Source of the DNA: a virus
Reading direction: 5' to 3' (one strand)
Virus record (IMG/VR): IMGVR_UViG_3300031857_018470
Span: 1-51,928 of that record
DNA length: 51,928 nucleotides
Part shown: piece by piece, positions 1 to 7,419 of the stretch
Layout of the letters: each line of letters starts with the position of its first letter
Numbering within the stretch: the stretch's first letter is position 1
The notes under the pieces: generated by a model
Databases searched by the model: none
Told to the model about the DNA's origin: nothing
Seen by the model: only the letters and a program-made list of their open reading frames with translations
Translations under genes and position numbers: made by a program

Positions 1-284
1 CGTCTAAAGTTAGATATAACTTGATCCATTAATTCCATTGCTTTATCCTCACCACAGTATTTTGATAATACACCTCCAATTGCTGTGTGGTAAGTTAATT
101 TACCATCACTCCAGCCACCAGCGCCGAGCATACCTGTCATTACTTCCTCAGGTAAACGATTATGAGGATCATTACCTTTATCTATAATTGTAATTAATTC
201 TCCAGGATAACCATTATCCACTAATTTAGTAGCAGCATTAATACCTGCTACACCAGCACCTATGATTACTATTTTTTTATCCAT
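1..284 (-). CDS. FAD-dependent oxidoreductase, N-terminal part (cut by window edge)
   Basis: The gene starts at 284 and runs off the window, leaving 94 residues. The N-terminus is a Rossmann beta-alpha-beta unit with the dinucleotide-binding motif GAGVAG (residues 9-14), followed about 20 residues later by an acidic strand end (IIDKG), as in FAD/NAD(P)-binding flavoproteins. A GAGGWSDGKL segment follows. Phage members of this broad family exist, but the substrate cannot be told from this fragment. Its start overlaps the end of the preceding gene (269-742) by 16 bases, so the two are probably co-transcribed from the promoter at 762-790. Confidence 0.75.
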   Translation of the reverse strand, partial: MDKKIVIIGAGVAGINAATKLVDNGYPGELITIIDKGNDPHNRLPEEVMTGMLGAGGWSDGKLTYHTAIGGVLSKYCGEDKAMELMDQVISNFR

Positions 285-742
285 TCGGGTTTATTATTTA
301 ATTTTTTCCAATCTAATCCTTTTATACCTACTTTATCTAATATATAAAATTTTTTATAAGCTTCCAATGTATCATCCATCTTATATTCTTCAGGCATACA
401 CTGTGGAGGAACTTTAAATCCACTATCTGGGATGTTAGGTTCATTATTTTTGCACCACTCTAATACTTCTTGTGTTTTATGAGATTTACCATAACGTTTA
501 ACAAACTCATTACAAATTTCTAGACCATGTGCTACAAGCCATCTATAGTGTTGTATAGATTCTCTAGTCCATTTAGTTGATGGATGGTTTTTATGTGCTC
601 GTTTGTATGGAGCTTCTCCACCTGTTTCCCAATGTGCTGTACAACACATTTGAGCGCTTTCAATTTGCATTTTACGGATATGATCATCTGCTAGCTCCTG
701 TGCTGCTTTGATCGGATCTTCATTGATATAAAATATATTCAT
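269..742 (-). CDS. Conserved phage protein, pyrimidine dimer DNA glycosylase-like
   Basis: 157 residues. The pattern, an MNIFYINEDP start, then ESAQM, KNHPSTKWTRES, YRWL, YGKSHKT and QCMPEEYK, matches from memory a small family common in phages and bacteria. That family is often annotated as pyrimidine dimer DNA glycosylase. It does not resemble T4 DenV and lacks its Thr-2, so the enzymatic label is tentative. The start at 742 is chosen because two upstream in-frame ATGs lie in the promoter (762-790) or in the hairpin at 797-821; the leader reads AAAGGTTATG. A role in DNA repair is an inference from the family name only. Confidence 0.6.
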   Translation of the reverse strand: MNIFYINEDPIKAAQELADDHIRKMQIESAQMCCTAHWETGGEAPYKRAHKNHPSTKWTRESIQHYRWLVAHGLEICNEFVKRYGKSHKTQEVLEWCKNNEPNIPDSGFKVPPQCMPEEYKMDDTLEAYKKFYILDKVGIKGLDWKKLNNKPEWIKK

Positions 743-761
743 AACCTTTGTTTTATACTTA

Positions 762-790
762 AACATATTAAATTTTTCTATGGAGGCCAA
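762..790 (-). promoter_or_regulatory. Promoter, TTGGC-N18-TATGTT class
   Basis: The sense strand has TTGGC, 18 bases, then TATGTTTA, the same layout as the many accessory-region promoters. It lies just after the hairpin at 797-821 and 20 bases before the start at 742. Confidence 0.6.
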
Positions 791-796
791 AAGAAG

Positions 797-821
797 GTGG
801 CCCACTTTTTAGGTGGGCCAC
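797..821 (-). terminator. Intrinsic terminator-like hairpin
   Basis: A perfect 9-bp inverted repeat (GTGGCCCAC / GTGGGCCAC) with a 7-base loop. On the minus strand it is followed by CTTCTTTT. It closes the transcription unit that ends with the gene at 878-1735, and the promoter at 762-790 begins directly behind it. Confidence 0.65.
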
Positions 822-877
822 TACTCCAATTTTAATTCGACTCTCCGAACAGGTAATGAATCTGTTCTATATATTAT

Positions 878-1735
878 TTATTTAATTATGCCGGCTAATT
901 TTTGCATACGAATGAATGATTCATTCATTGATTCTTTAGTAGCTAATTTAGTAGCGGTAGCATACATTTTGGCTTTTTCTTCTTTAGACTTACCAAAGCT
1001 TTTAGATTTTTTCATAGATTTAACTATGTCTTCTTTCTTTTCTTTTTCAGCAGCTGTCATTTTTTTCTTTTTAATCTCAAATATAGCTTCTCCTTTTTTA
1101 AATCCAGGAATATATATTTTTAATACATCTTTCATTACTTCAGAAGTAAATTCTTCATCATTATTTTCTTCTTCAAAAGAAATAAAATTACTAGCTAACT
1201 CATCAGTACTAGCTTCACTATAATCCATACCGCTATTTGAAGTTTTAGCCATAAATTCTAAAAATTCTTTTTCTTGACCTGGGATAAGTTTACTGAGTGC
1301 TTTTAGCAGCATCTGCACTTTTGGATCAGAAGAAGCTTCTTCATATAGTGTACTTTCTTCTAACTCAGGCCCAGATGTTGGGTCAGCTGTGTATTCATCA
1401 ATTATTTCTTCATCTACATTATTATCTTTCATTTCTTCCATCTTAGGAGTATCTTTTTTATCCATTTTTTCAAGTAATTTTTTATACTTGGCCATGGATT
1501 TTTCAAGAAGTTTAATTTCAGATGTCATCTCTTTCATCTTACCTTTATCCATCATATCATGATAAGCTTCATCTAAACCTTCCATATTGAGTTTCTTCTT
1601 ACGAAGGTCAATAGCTTCTTGAGTTTTAGTCATTTTAGCTTCTAAAGCAGCTCTGTTGCCTGCTTCATCAATTTCACGGATATATTCTTGTATGGATTCT
1701 CTAATAAGTTGTCTAAGTTGGGTTATTTGATTCAT
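878..1735 (-). CDS. Charged coiled-coil protein with LIRE-type N-terminal tag (scaffold or internal protein?)
   Basis: 285 residues, very rich in Lys and Glu, with predicted helices and a coiled coil over about residues 30-110. The N-terminus QLRQLIRESIQEYIREID is an amphipathic helix of the type seen on many proteins in 4.8-13.9 kb. The C-terminus ends in MQKLAGIIK, echoing the MQKLAFGKI start of the protein at 8530-9045. Composition resembles phage scaffold or internal head proteins, but no family is recognised. A TATTTATAA motif lies about 20 bases upstream, and the terminator at 797-821 follows. Confidence 0.6.
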   Translation of the reverse strand: MNQITQLRQLIRESIQEYIREIDEAGNRAALEAKMTKTQEAIDLRKKKLNMEGLDEAYHDMMDKGKMKEMTSEIKLLEKSMAKYKKLLEKMDKKDTPKMEEMKDNNVDEEIIDEYTADPTSGPELEESTLYEEASSDPKVQMLLKALSKLIPGQEKEFLEFMAKTSNSGMDYSEASTDELASNFISFEEENNDEEFTSEVMKDVLKIYIPGFKKGEAIFEIKKKKMTAAEKEKKEDIVKSMKKSKSFGKSKEEKAKMYATATKLATKESMNESFIRMQKLAGIIK

Positions 1736-1755
1736 TATTTAAATGTTTTGTTTAA

Positions 1756-1764
1756 TTATAAATA
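1756..1764 (-). promoter_or_regulatory. Late-promoter-like motif TATTTATAA
   Basis: Sense TATTTATAA, 20 bases before the start at 1735. The opposite strand reads TTATAAATA, which contains the T4 late consensus TATAAATA, so the direction is ambiguous. It recurs before several other genes in the structural half. Confidence 0.35.
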
Positions 1765-1776
1765 TGGTTAAATCAA

Positions 1777-2037
1777 TTAAGATTTATGAATTTTTAATAG
1801 TAAATTACCTGTTCCCTTAATTACTCTATGATATAAATGTCTAGGTATATGAATTGGTTGATTCATTGAAGTAGGTAACTGATTGTCAAGTTGTAATTTC
1901 CAATTGGTTTCACCTAAAATTTCAACAGTTCTGTTTTCATTATCACGATGCCACATTAACTCAATTGGATCTATATTTTCATTAAATTCACGAATAATAT
2001 AGGTGTTTGTAACTTCTATATCTTTATACGGCTTCAT
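1777..2037 (-). CDS. Small cupin-like protein
   Basis: 86 residues with a short cupin-like pattern: WHRDNENRTVEI in the first motif region, then IHIPRHLYHRVIKGTGNLLL, where the PRHLYHRV segment looks like the second cupin motif. His at about 29, 69 and 73 could bind a metal. Small phage proteins of this pattern are known, without a firm function. It overlaps the upstream gene (2024-2302) by 14 bases, indicating translational coupling. Confidence 0.55.
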   Translation of the reverse strand: MKPYKDIEVTNTYIIREFNENIDPIELMWHRDNENRTVEILGETNWKLQLDNQLPTSMNQPIHIPRHLYHRVIKGTGNLLLKIHKS

Positions 2038-2302
2038 CTTCTTTAGGTAAAAACCAATTTGAACACCACTTGCTAGGATCTTTTATTTGATTACCTTCAT
2101 CATCTACTAATTCAGCAGTGCCTTTATAGTCTTGGTATTGTTTGTTAGAACACATATGTTTTTCATCTTCAACATAATAATACTTACAAACATGACATCC
2201 AAAACCTATTGGAGAAAACATGTAAGGAGGATATTCTTCTCCTTTATGTTCTTTTAATCTATTTTTAGATACCCAATCTGTTACATTAAAATCTTTTTTC
2301 AT
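2024..2302 (-). CDS. Small Cys-cluster protein (zinc or iron-sulfur)
   Basis: 92 residues from the MKKDF start. A longer reading would add MVI inside the previous gene, but the TAATG junction with the M15 peptidase gene favours this start. Four Cys are arranged as C-x2-C (GCHVCKYYY), then HMCSNKQY and KWCSNW. That spacing suits a metal- or cluster-binding fold such as a HiPIP-like or zinc domain. No family is confirmed. It sits between the lysis genes and the cupin gene. Confidence 0.55.
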   Translation of the reverse strand: MKKDFNVTDWVSKNRLKEHKGEEYPPYMFSPIGFGCHVCKYYYVEDEKHMCSNKQYQDYKGTAELVDDEGNQIKDPSKWCSNWFLPKEDEAV

Positions 2303-2775
2303 TATGACCAAGGTTTATAAGTTGTTTTACCATTTACTCTAACTGCTTTAAGAATTTGCTTTCTTTGACGTCCAGTAGATTCATAGGAAACATGAACCCA
2401 ATCAGGATTATTATCATCACCAAATTCCCAAATCAATTGATCAAAATTAAGATTATTCTTAATATAATCAAATACCATTTTATTTGTTATTCCAGTAGTC
2501 ATACTATCTTGATCCAAATCTAATGCTTCACCACTACAGTGTTGAGATGTGGCTGAAGAACCTGGGGTAGCATCATTTAAAGCTTTAGAGCGATATCCTG
2601 AAGATACGTTAATTGGCTTTTGAAAATGCTCTCGTATTGGTTGAAATATATTTTGTGCTACTAGTTTTAAGTTAGCAAGGTGTTCTGCTGTAGGTATGTT
2701 ATCTATACCAAGTCTTTTAGCAGTACTAGATTTAGTAACTTCTACTAATGTTAAGTTCGCTGATAATTGTGTCAT
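2302..2775 (-). CDS. Peptidase M15-family endolysin (peptidoglycan peptidase)
   Basis: 157 residues. The M15 zinc-peptidase pattern is clear: VSSGYRSKALN (58-68), the zinc pair H79-x6-D86 in SQHCSGEALDLD, and the downstream WVHVS with zinc ligand H128. Such enzymes cut the peptide stems or cross-bridges of peptidoglycan. There is no signal peptide, so release through a holin is expected; a holin-like gene lies directly upstream with a TAATG junction. This is the likely endolysin of the lysis cassette at 2302-4786. Confidence 0.85.
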   Translation of the reverse strand: MTQLSANLTLVEVTKSSTAKRLGIDNIPTAEHLANLKLVAQNIFQPIREHFQKPINVSSGYRSKALNDATPGSSATSQHCSGEALDLDQDSMTTGITNKMVFDYIKNNLNFDQLIWEFGDDNNPDWVHVSYESTGRQRKQILKAVRVNGKTTYKPWS

Positions 2776-3014
2776 TATTCTTCTGATTTTTTACTTCCAA
2801 ATGCAAATTTTTCTACTGTATTACCAAATAAAGCAGCAATAGTAATATACTTAACTGCTTCTACTAATTCAGGAGAGGGTGCTACATCTAATGTTGAAAA
2901 TGAATTTGCTGTCATAGTGCCTGCTAAGAATAAAAAACCTAAGAAACCAATTACTCTTTTAGTTGATACGCTACCAGTATCTCCAGATAGCATGTTAATA
3001 AAGAAATTTTTCAT
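2775..3014 (-). CDS. Holin-like membrane protein
   Basis: 79 residues. Two hydrophobic segments (about 21-38, GFLGFLFLAGTM, and about 52-68, AVKYITIAALFG) are separated by a short turn, and the C-terminus is charged (FAFGSKKSEE). Size, topology and position immediately before the M15 peptidase gene (TAATG overlap) fit a class II-type holin. No specific holin family is recognised, so the call rests on topology and context. Confidence 0.65.
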   Translation of the reverse strand: MKNFFINMLSGDTGSVSTKRVIGFLGFLFLAGTMTANSFSTLDVAPSPELVEAVKYITIAALFGNTVEKFAFGSKKSEE

Positions 3015-3026
3015 ATGTATTATGTT

Positions 3027-4103
3027 TTAGTTTAAGGATATAGCTTTTTTTTCAAAAATATCATCATATTTAACATTAAAAGGATTATACCAAGTTAATG
3101 ATTGTTTTGATTTTTTGCCTAATTGATAAACAAAACCTAAAGAAACTCTATAATAAGTATCATTATCTGAGTATAATTGAGAGTAACCGTCTAAATCATC
3201 TCCTAAATAATAATTATAATTAAATTCTAAATTAATAGAACTTCTATTTGATATTTTATATCTAGTTCCTACATAAAAAGGTATAACTAAATCTGTTTTT
3301 TCAATAGTATATTCTTTTTGTGGAGCAGTGACATTTGTTTTAAAGTTAATAACACCTAAACCTGTGCTAAAATAAAAAAGAGTATTTTTATAATTATCTA
3401 AAAGTCTAATATTACCTATTTGAAATTGAGGAGCAATATCTACATACCAATTAACCTTAGTATTATACAAAAGATTTTTACCAGTGCCAGTAAATTTAGT
3501 TTTATATAAATTTAAATTGGTTGAGATGAATGGTGATAATTGTTTATTTAATTTTAAACCTAAATCAAAATTAGATGATATAGATGTTTCAAATAAATCA
3601 TTATCTACTCTATCAAAAGTACCATAGGTAAATCCTATATTAGGTTGGATAGACCAAGTATTAAAGTCTCTTAATTTATATTTTTTAGCTTGATTTAAAT
3701 CATAATAATATATAGTATCATAATCAGATGAAATACCACAAATTAAAGATTTTTTACTGGATAATTCTTTTATAGCTATTTGTAGTTTATCTACTTTTAG
3801 ACTAGATTTTTCAACTACTACTTGTAACTCAGTATTCTGTATTAAAAGTGAGTCACTAGCTTTAGTTAGTTCTTCAACTTTAACATTATGAACTTTATTT
3901 AAACTATCAATATATAATTTAAGTTTAGCGAATTTATTATTAATGTCTCTAGCTTGAGACAATTTCATAATAACTAAAGTGTCGCCCTTATTAATCTTGG
4001 TTATCGGATACTTCCGTTGGGATAACGAATTGAAAGGCAATGCCATCATCAATAATATCGTTATCAACAGAGGTTTTAGGAGCTGATAGGATTGGTTTTT
4101 CAT
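3027..4103 (-). CDS. Secreted coiled-coil plus outer-membrane beta-barrel protein (candidate outer spanin partner)
   Basis: 358 residues. Residues 1-29 form a Sec signal peptide (Lys near the start, LLITILLMMALPF core, cut after SLSQ). About 45-125 is a helical coiled coil (KLKLYIDSLNK, ELQVVVEKSS). About 145-335 has repeated short amphipathic strands with aromatic ends (FSTGLGVINF, LEFNYNYYLG, YRVSLGFVYQL), as in outer-membrane beta-barrels. The first 113 bases lie in another frame inside the spanin-like gene at 3991-4326, the way Rz1 genes start inside Rz. The signal peptide supports the early start. Confidence 0.7.
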   Translation of the reverse strand: MKNQSYQLLKPLLITILLMMALPFNSLSQRKYPITKINKGDTLVIMKLSQARDINNKFAKLKLYIDSLNKVHNVKVEELTKASDSLLIQNTELQVVVEKSSLKVDKLQIAIKELSSKKSLICGISSDYDTIYYYDLNQAKKYKLRDFNTWSIQPNIGFTYGTFDRVDNDLFETSISSNFDLGLKLNKQLSPFISTNLNLYKTKFTGTGKNLLYNTKVNWYVDIAPQFQIGNIRLLDNYKNTLFYFSTGLGVINFKTNVTAPQKEYTIEKTDLVIPFYVGTRYKISNRSSINLEFNYNYYLGDDLDGYSQLYSDNDTYYRVSLGFVYQLGKKSKQSLTWYNPFNVKYDDIFEKKAISLN

Positions 4104-4326
4104 TTTTTACTTTAACTTGTTTTAAATTAAGATTTTCGCTTTTTAAACCAGCATTCTCTAATTTAAGAGATTTATTCTCAACAGTGAGTTTATCGTTAAC
4201 TTTAACTAAATGAACATTGTCTTCTACTACCTCAACATGACCTGTGCCTGTCCTAAAGATTGTAAAGACAATAAAAAGTAAAACACTAAATAAGACTCCA
4301 AAAGTTAATAATGTTTGTTTTCTCAT
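3991..4326 (-). CDS. Inner-membrane spanin-like protein (i-spanin / Rz-like)
   Basis: 111 residues with one N-terminal membrane anchor (about 7-25, LLTFGVLFSVLLFIVF). A periplasmic heptad-rich segment follows (about 38-78, LTVENKSLKLENAGLKS). This is the typical layout of an inner-membrane spanin. It overlaps the upstream gene by ATGA, and its 3' end is overlapped out of frame by the signal-peptide region of 3027-4103. Together they form an Rz/Rz1-like arrangement. Spanins are too divergent for a family match by eye. Confidence 0.65.
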   Translation of the reverse strand: MRKQTLLTFGVLFSVLLFIVFTIFRTGTGHVEVVEDNVHLVKVNDKLTVENKSLKLENAGLKSENLNLKQVKVKNEKPILSAPKTSVDNDIIDDGIAFQFVIPTEVSDNQD

Positions 4327-4619
4327 CGGTTATTATTATAAGTTGATCTCATTATAATATCTTTTAAGTCTTGTAACGCTTTTGTATTGTTATCAAGAAC
4401 AGCTTTCATATTAGCAGCATCATTACGAATATAATCATTAAGCTCTTTTTGTAACTCATCTACACGAGTCTTTAATTTATCTTCTGATGCTATTTGTCTC
4501 TTTAATAGAAACCAAAGTGCAGCGCCTAAACCAAGTGTAATAACACCCAAAGCACCATATTGTGTGAGTGTTTCAAATACACCAAACGATTCAACTTGTA
4601 AAAGAATAGTGTTCATCAT
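4323..4619 (-). CDS. Membrane protein with coiled coil, paralogue of the next gene upstream
   Basis: 98 residues. One membrane span (about 22-40, GALGVITLGLGAALWFLLK) is followed by a cytoplasmic or periplasmic coiled coil (KLKTRVDELQKELND). It matches the 56-residue protein at 4616-4786 around GVFETLTQYGALG and the membrane span, so the pair arose by tandem duplication. ATGA overlaps on both sides tie it to the lysis cassette. It may be a holin or holin regulator; function is inferred from context only. Confidence 0.7.
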   Translation of the reverse strand: MMNTILLQVESFGVFETLTQYGALGVITLGLGAALWFLLKRQIASEDKLKTRVDELQKELNDYIRNDAANMKAVLDNNTKALQDLKDIIMRSTYNNNR

Positions 4620-4786
4620 TTATCTTTTTCCTCCAATTTTTTTCTTAAACGGTCTTGTTCATCTAAATTACGTTTAACAAAAAACCAACAAACTGCTCCT
4701 AAAGCTAATACAATTAGACCTAAGGCACCGTAGTTTGATAATTGCTCGAAAACTCCAAAATTTGGTACTACTGCTGTTGTATCCAT
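4616..4786 (-). CDS. Small membrane protein, short paralogue in the lysis cassette
   Basis: 56 residues: MDTTAVVPNFGVFEQLSNYG, a membrane span (GALGLIVLALGAVCWFFVK), then a short charged tail (LDEQDRLRKKLEEKDK). Its first 45 residues align with the protein at 4323-4619, which has a longer coiled coil. Start at 4786; the stop overlaps the next start as ATGA. It is probably a holin-type or regulator protein, not proven. Confidence 0.7.
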   Translation of the reverse strand: MDTTAVVPNFGVFEQLSNYGALGLIVLALGAVCWFFVKRNLDEQDRLRKKLEEKDK

Positions 4787-4805
4787 GATTATATATATTT
4801 AATTT

Positions 4806-5177
4806 TTATTTGGTCTTACCCCATTTTTTACCTTTCCCTGGTTGCTTACATTGAGAAGGAGTTGGACGACATGACGGGTATTTAGAGCGTTTTTCACCCT
4901 CTTTTCTACCACATGCTTTGCATTTTCCGTCTCGACAAGTATTACAATCAACCCAACCACCTTCTTTACCAGGTGTACCTGAGCGTTTAAACCATTTATG
5001 AAGTGATTCGTCTTCTTTTATACCTTTCCAAATTTTACCTTGACGGCATCTAACTACAGCACCAGATTTATAAGCTGATGGTTTATCAAACTTACGGTCA
5101 GCTATACGTAAACATCTATCCCGTTTAGCTTTTTCTTCTAAAAGAAGTTGTTTAAGTATGTCTATAAGCTTAGTCAT
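4806..5177 (-). CDS. Basic Cys-rich phage protein with N-terminal tag
   Basis: 123 residues. The N-terminus LIDILKQLLLEEKAKRD resembles the shared amphipathic tag. The rest is basic with at least seven Cys: KSGAVVRCRQGKIWKG, then WVDCNTCRDGKCKACGRK and YPSCRPTPSQCKQ. I recall similar segments in other T4-like phages (DUF5872-like), unverified. A metal-binding, DNA- or capsid-associated role is possible. It is translationally coupled to the gene at 5177-5551 (shared base TAATG). Confidence 0.6.
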   Translation of the reverse strand: MTKLIDILKQLLLEEKAKRDRCLRIADRKFDKPSAYKSGAVVRCRQGKIWKGIKEDESLHKWFKRSGTPGKEGGWVDCNTCRDGKCKACGRKEGEKRSKYPSCRPTPSQCKQPGKGKKWGKTK

Positions 5178-5551
5178 TATATACCTATATTTAATAATTT
5201 AGGTTCAGCTTTAAATTTAATTACACCTCTAATTTTAGAAATATTATCAATAATTTGTTTAACAGTTTCTTCATCAAACTTACCCGCTTTTAAATAAGGA
5301 TAAGGATCAATTTTAACTGTTAAAATATTATAATCATGTCCTGGTGTAGGTAAATTTGGAGTATATTGTTTGGCGTCAATAGTGGTAACTCCAGTTATTG
5401 ATCTAATATCTGAGAGGATCTGTGTTTGTGTTTTGATGTATGTGTCTGTCACTAACAGACCATCAATTTTATAAAGCTTTGTAGCAGAATCCTCACGTAA
5501 TGTTTTACGTATTTCTTCCTTAATATATCTTTTAAATTCGTTTCGAGTCAT
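5177..5551 (-). CDS. Small tagged protein, ferredoxin-like fold predicted
   Basis: 124 residues. The N-terminal 20 (RNEFKRYIKEEIRKTLRED) are the charged amphipathic tag shared by several neighbours. The body alternates beta and alpha (ILSDIRSITGVTTIDAKQ, then YNILTVKIDPYPY, then IIDNISKIRGVIKFKAE) in a beta-alpha-beta-beta-alpha-beta order like ACT or ferredoxin-like domains. No function is recognised. It is coupled to both neighbours by one-base overlaps. Confidence 0.6.
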   Translation of the reverse strand: MTRNEFKRYIKEEIRKTLREDSATKLYKIDGLLVTDTYIKTQTQILSDIRSITGVTTIDAKQYTPNLPTPGHDYNILTVKIDPYPYLKAGKFDEETVKQIIDNISKIRGVIKFKAEPKLLNIGI

Positions 5552-5916
5552 TAGTTAAGACACTTTAATTTATATAAAGTTGAATTCACTAATGTTACCA
5601 TTTCATCTACTTGATTGTCAAGATAAGAATCAGTGATTCCTTGACGTAGATCACCTATAGTAGCACACAGTGCTTCAAAATATTGAATCACTTGTTGTTT
5701 ATTAGTATAGTTCATTAAAGCAAATCCAGTATATCCATTCATAATACCATATTTACCTTGATAGCTTTCTACAAAACCATCAATTAAATCTACAATACCA
5801 TCATAATAATCATTCAATGCTTTATGTTCAGCAAATGAATTAGTTTGCAAATGGAACACATGAGCCTGTGTTCTTGAATGCATTAAATAAGATACTAATT
5901 TTGAGCAATGTTCCAT
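5551..5916 (-). CDS. Ferritin/Dps-like four-helix phage protein (DUF5856-like)
   Basis: 121 residues, helical throughout. KLVSYLMHSRTQAHVFHLQT and FAEHKALNDYYDGIVDLIDGFVESYQGKYG match from memory a family in T4-like phages (DUF5856) with a ferritin/Dps-like helical pattern: a His pair and acidic residues in the first two helices. Iron binding is not demonstrated. It lacks the N-terminal tag of its neighbours. Confidence 0.55.
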   Translation of the reverse strand: MEHCSKLVSYLMHSRTQAHVFHLQTNSFAEHKALNDYYDGIVDLIDGFVESYQGKYGIMNGYTGFALMNYTNKQQVIQYFEALCATIGDLRQGITDSYLDNQVDEMVTLVNSTLYKLKCLN

Positions 5917-5917
5917 A

Positions 5918-6592
5918 TTACCAATATCCTGAGAATGTTGTTTTAAATCCTAATAATTTTGCATAACGAGGTAAGCGACAAGACCAATAACTAGGTTTTG
6001 TTCTATCTTTTTTATTAGCACAATCATGACGTTTAGCAAATGCTTGACGTGCTTTTGGATTGTTTAATTTAGCTCTTAAGCCTCCACCAGCCATACCAAA
6101 TGATACTTTTTTAACACCACCCCCAGGTTTACGAACATAAACATAGAATTTTTTAGATCCACCACGTTTTGGTTTACCTATAGCTGGTTGTTTTTTATCT
6201 TTAGCTTCATCAACCTCTTCCATTTCTAATAGTAAATCTAAAGGTACTACTTTATTTTCATACATTCCAAATTTACCTAAATCAGTTTCCGTAACTAATT
6301 CTTTATCTACATCATTTAAATGAATAGCTTTACTTTCATGTAATTTACGAGCTTCAGCCCATAAATTTAAAAATGCTTCTGAACCATAACGAAAAGTATT
6401 CTCAGTAACGGCTAATTTATTATCAATATGATATTGCATGTTTTCTGAGATGAGTGGTTTAGTTTCTAAACTTTCGTTTAAAACAGGACCAGGATTACCT
6501 ACATTTTCACATGAATGGCAGCCACAATTACATTTATCCTTTTTAGGAGGTGTAGCTAAAACTTCACGTATAAGTCGTTGTATTCTATTCAT
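5918..6592 (-). CDS. Tagged Cys-rich phage protein with basic C-terminal domain
   Basis: 224 residues. Residues 1-12 (MNRIQRLIREVL) are the shared tag. A cluster CNCGCHSC at 22-29 could bind metal. The middle is acidic and helical. The C-terminal 95 residues hold a conserved basic module (GKPKRGGSKKFYVYVRKPGG, then HDCANKKDRTKPSYWSCR) that I recall in T4-like marine phages. Such modules are found on head-associated proteins, but a role cannot be assigned. The start has TATTTATCA close upstream. Confidence 0.6.
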   Translation of the reverse strand: MNRIQRLIREVLATPPKKDKCNCGCHSCENVGNPGPVLNESLETKPLISENMQYHIDNKLAVTENTFRYGSEAFLNLWAEARKLHESKAIHLNDVDKELVTETDLGKFGMYENKVVPLDLLLEMEEVDEAKDKKQPAIGKPKRGGSKKFYVYVRKPGGGVKKVSFGMAGGGLRAKLNNPKARQAFAKRHDCANKKDRTKPSYWSCRLPRYAKLLGFKTTFSGYW

Positions 6593-6594
6593 GG

Positions 6595-6603
6595 TGATAA
6601 ATA
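6595..6603 (-). promoter_or_regulatory. Late-promoter-like motif TATTTATCA
   Basis: Sense TATTTATCA ends only 2 bases before the ATG at 6592. As a -10 box it would give a transcript starting inside the gene, so its role is doubtful. The opposite strand reads TGATAAATA. Confidence 0.25.
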
Positions 6604-7419
6604 TTATTTAGGTTCTATATAAATAACAAATCTACATCTAATTTTATTATCTTTACCTATAAAAAATGATTTACTATCTTCTGATGTTTTTCCTGTTAAG
6701 ATAGAAGACATTATAAATTTTTTAAGATCTAAAGTTTCTAAACCAGATTCAATTTGTTTAACCAGTACCTCTGATCCACCTGTTGATTCTATTTCATCTA
6801 CTATTTCATCACCTAGAGATAATTTACGCAACATTGCACTAGCAACTATCCTGACTTGAATATCATTAGATGAAGTATTAGTTACAAAAGCGTAGAATTT
6901 ATTAGGATCATCAGTGTAAAAGCTAGTTTGAAGTTGAGTATTAATTTTATTTCCTTGACTTGATTTTACCTCAACTATAGTTTTATCTCCAATAGTAATA
7001 TCCTCACCTTTACCTCCAATTTCTTTTGATTCTACGTTTTTAGAAATAGAATAATTTTTTAAAGCATTTTCTACTTCTCTTCCTTTATTAGATAAATCTT
7101 TATCTACATATTGTTTCCAATTTTGTATAGTATTAACAACATTAGGAAATACTTTTTTAATATCACCTAAATCATATTGTTCGTATGTTAATTTAGCTAA
7201 TTCAGTGTATGACTCTATTTTTGTAACTTTTTTATCTTTACTCACAGTGTCTTTTATAAGAGGATCTAATTCTGTTTCTTTATCAACTTCATTTAAATTA
7301 ACATTTAAATTTTCTAATAAATCAGCTAAAAGATTGATATCATGCTCATCATTTAAGTCAGGATATCCTTTAGGGAATTTATACGCGTATTTTTTAAAAA
7401 ATAAATCTAAACTATCCAT
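6604..7419 (-). CDS. Candidate PD-(D/E)XK nuclease-fold protein
   Basis: 271 residues. Residues 112-152 carry a restriction-endonuclease-like signature: GREVENAL (E116), KGED (D140), then IVEVKSS with the E150-x-K152 pair. This matches the E...D...ExK layout of the PD-(D/E)XK superfamily. A short beta-rich C-terminal half follows. A role in DNA cleavage or repair is inferred from the motif only. It overlaps the next gene by one base and sits among tagged proteins, although its own N-terminus does not show a clear LIRE tag. Confidence 0.55.
   Translation of the reverse strand: MDSLDLFFKKYAYKFPKGYPDLNDEHDINLLADLLENLNVNLNEVDKETELDPLIKDTVSKDKKVTKIESYTELAKLTYEQYDLGDIKKVFPNVVNTIQNWKQYVDKDLSNKGREVENALKNYSISKNVESKEIGGKGEDITIGDKTIVEVKSSQGNKINTQLQTSFYTDDPNKFYAFVTNTSSNDIQVRIVASAMLRKLSLGDEIVDEIESTGGSEVLVKQIESGLETLDLKKFIMSSILTGKTSEDSKSFFIGKDNKIRCRFVIYIEPK

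Noticed and set aside
743-805. Longer N-terminus for the glycosylase-like gene
   Set aside because: The extra codons lie in the promoter and hairpin; the family start MNIF at 742 is better.
813-1223. Plus-strand ORF opposite 878-1735
   Set aside because: Hydrophobic shadow of a Lys/Glu-rich gene; the minus frame has the tag, the upstream motif and the terminator.
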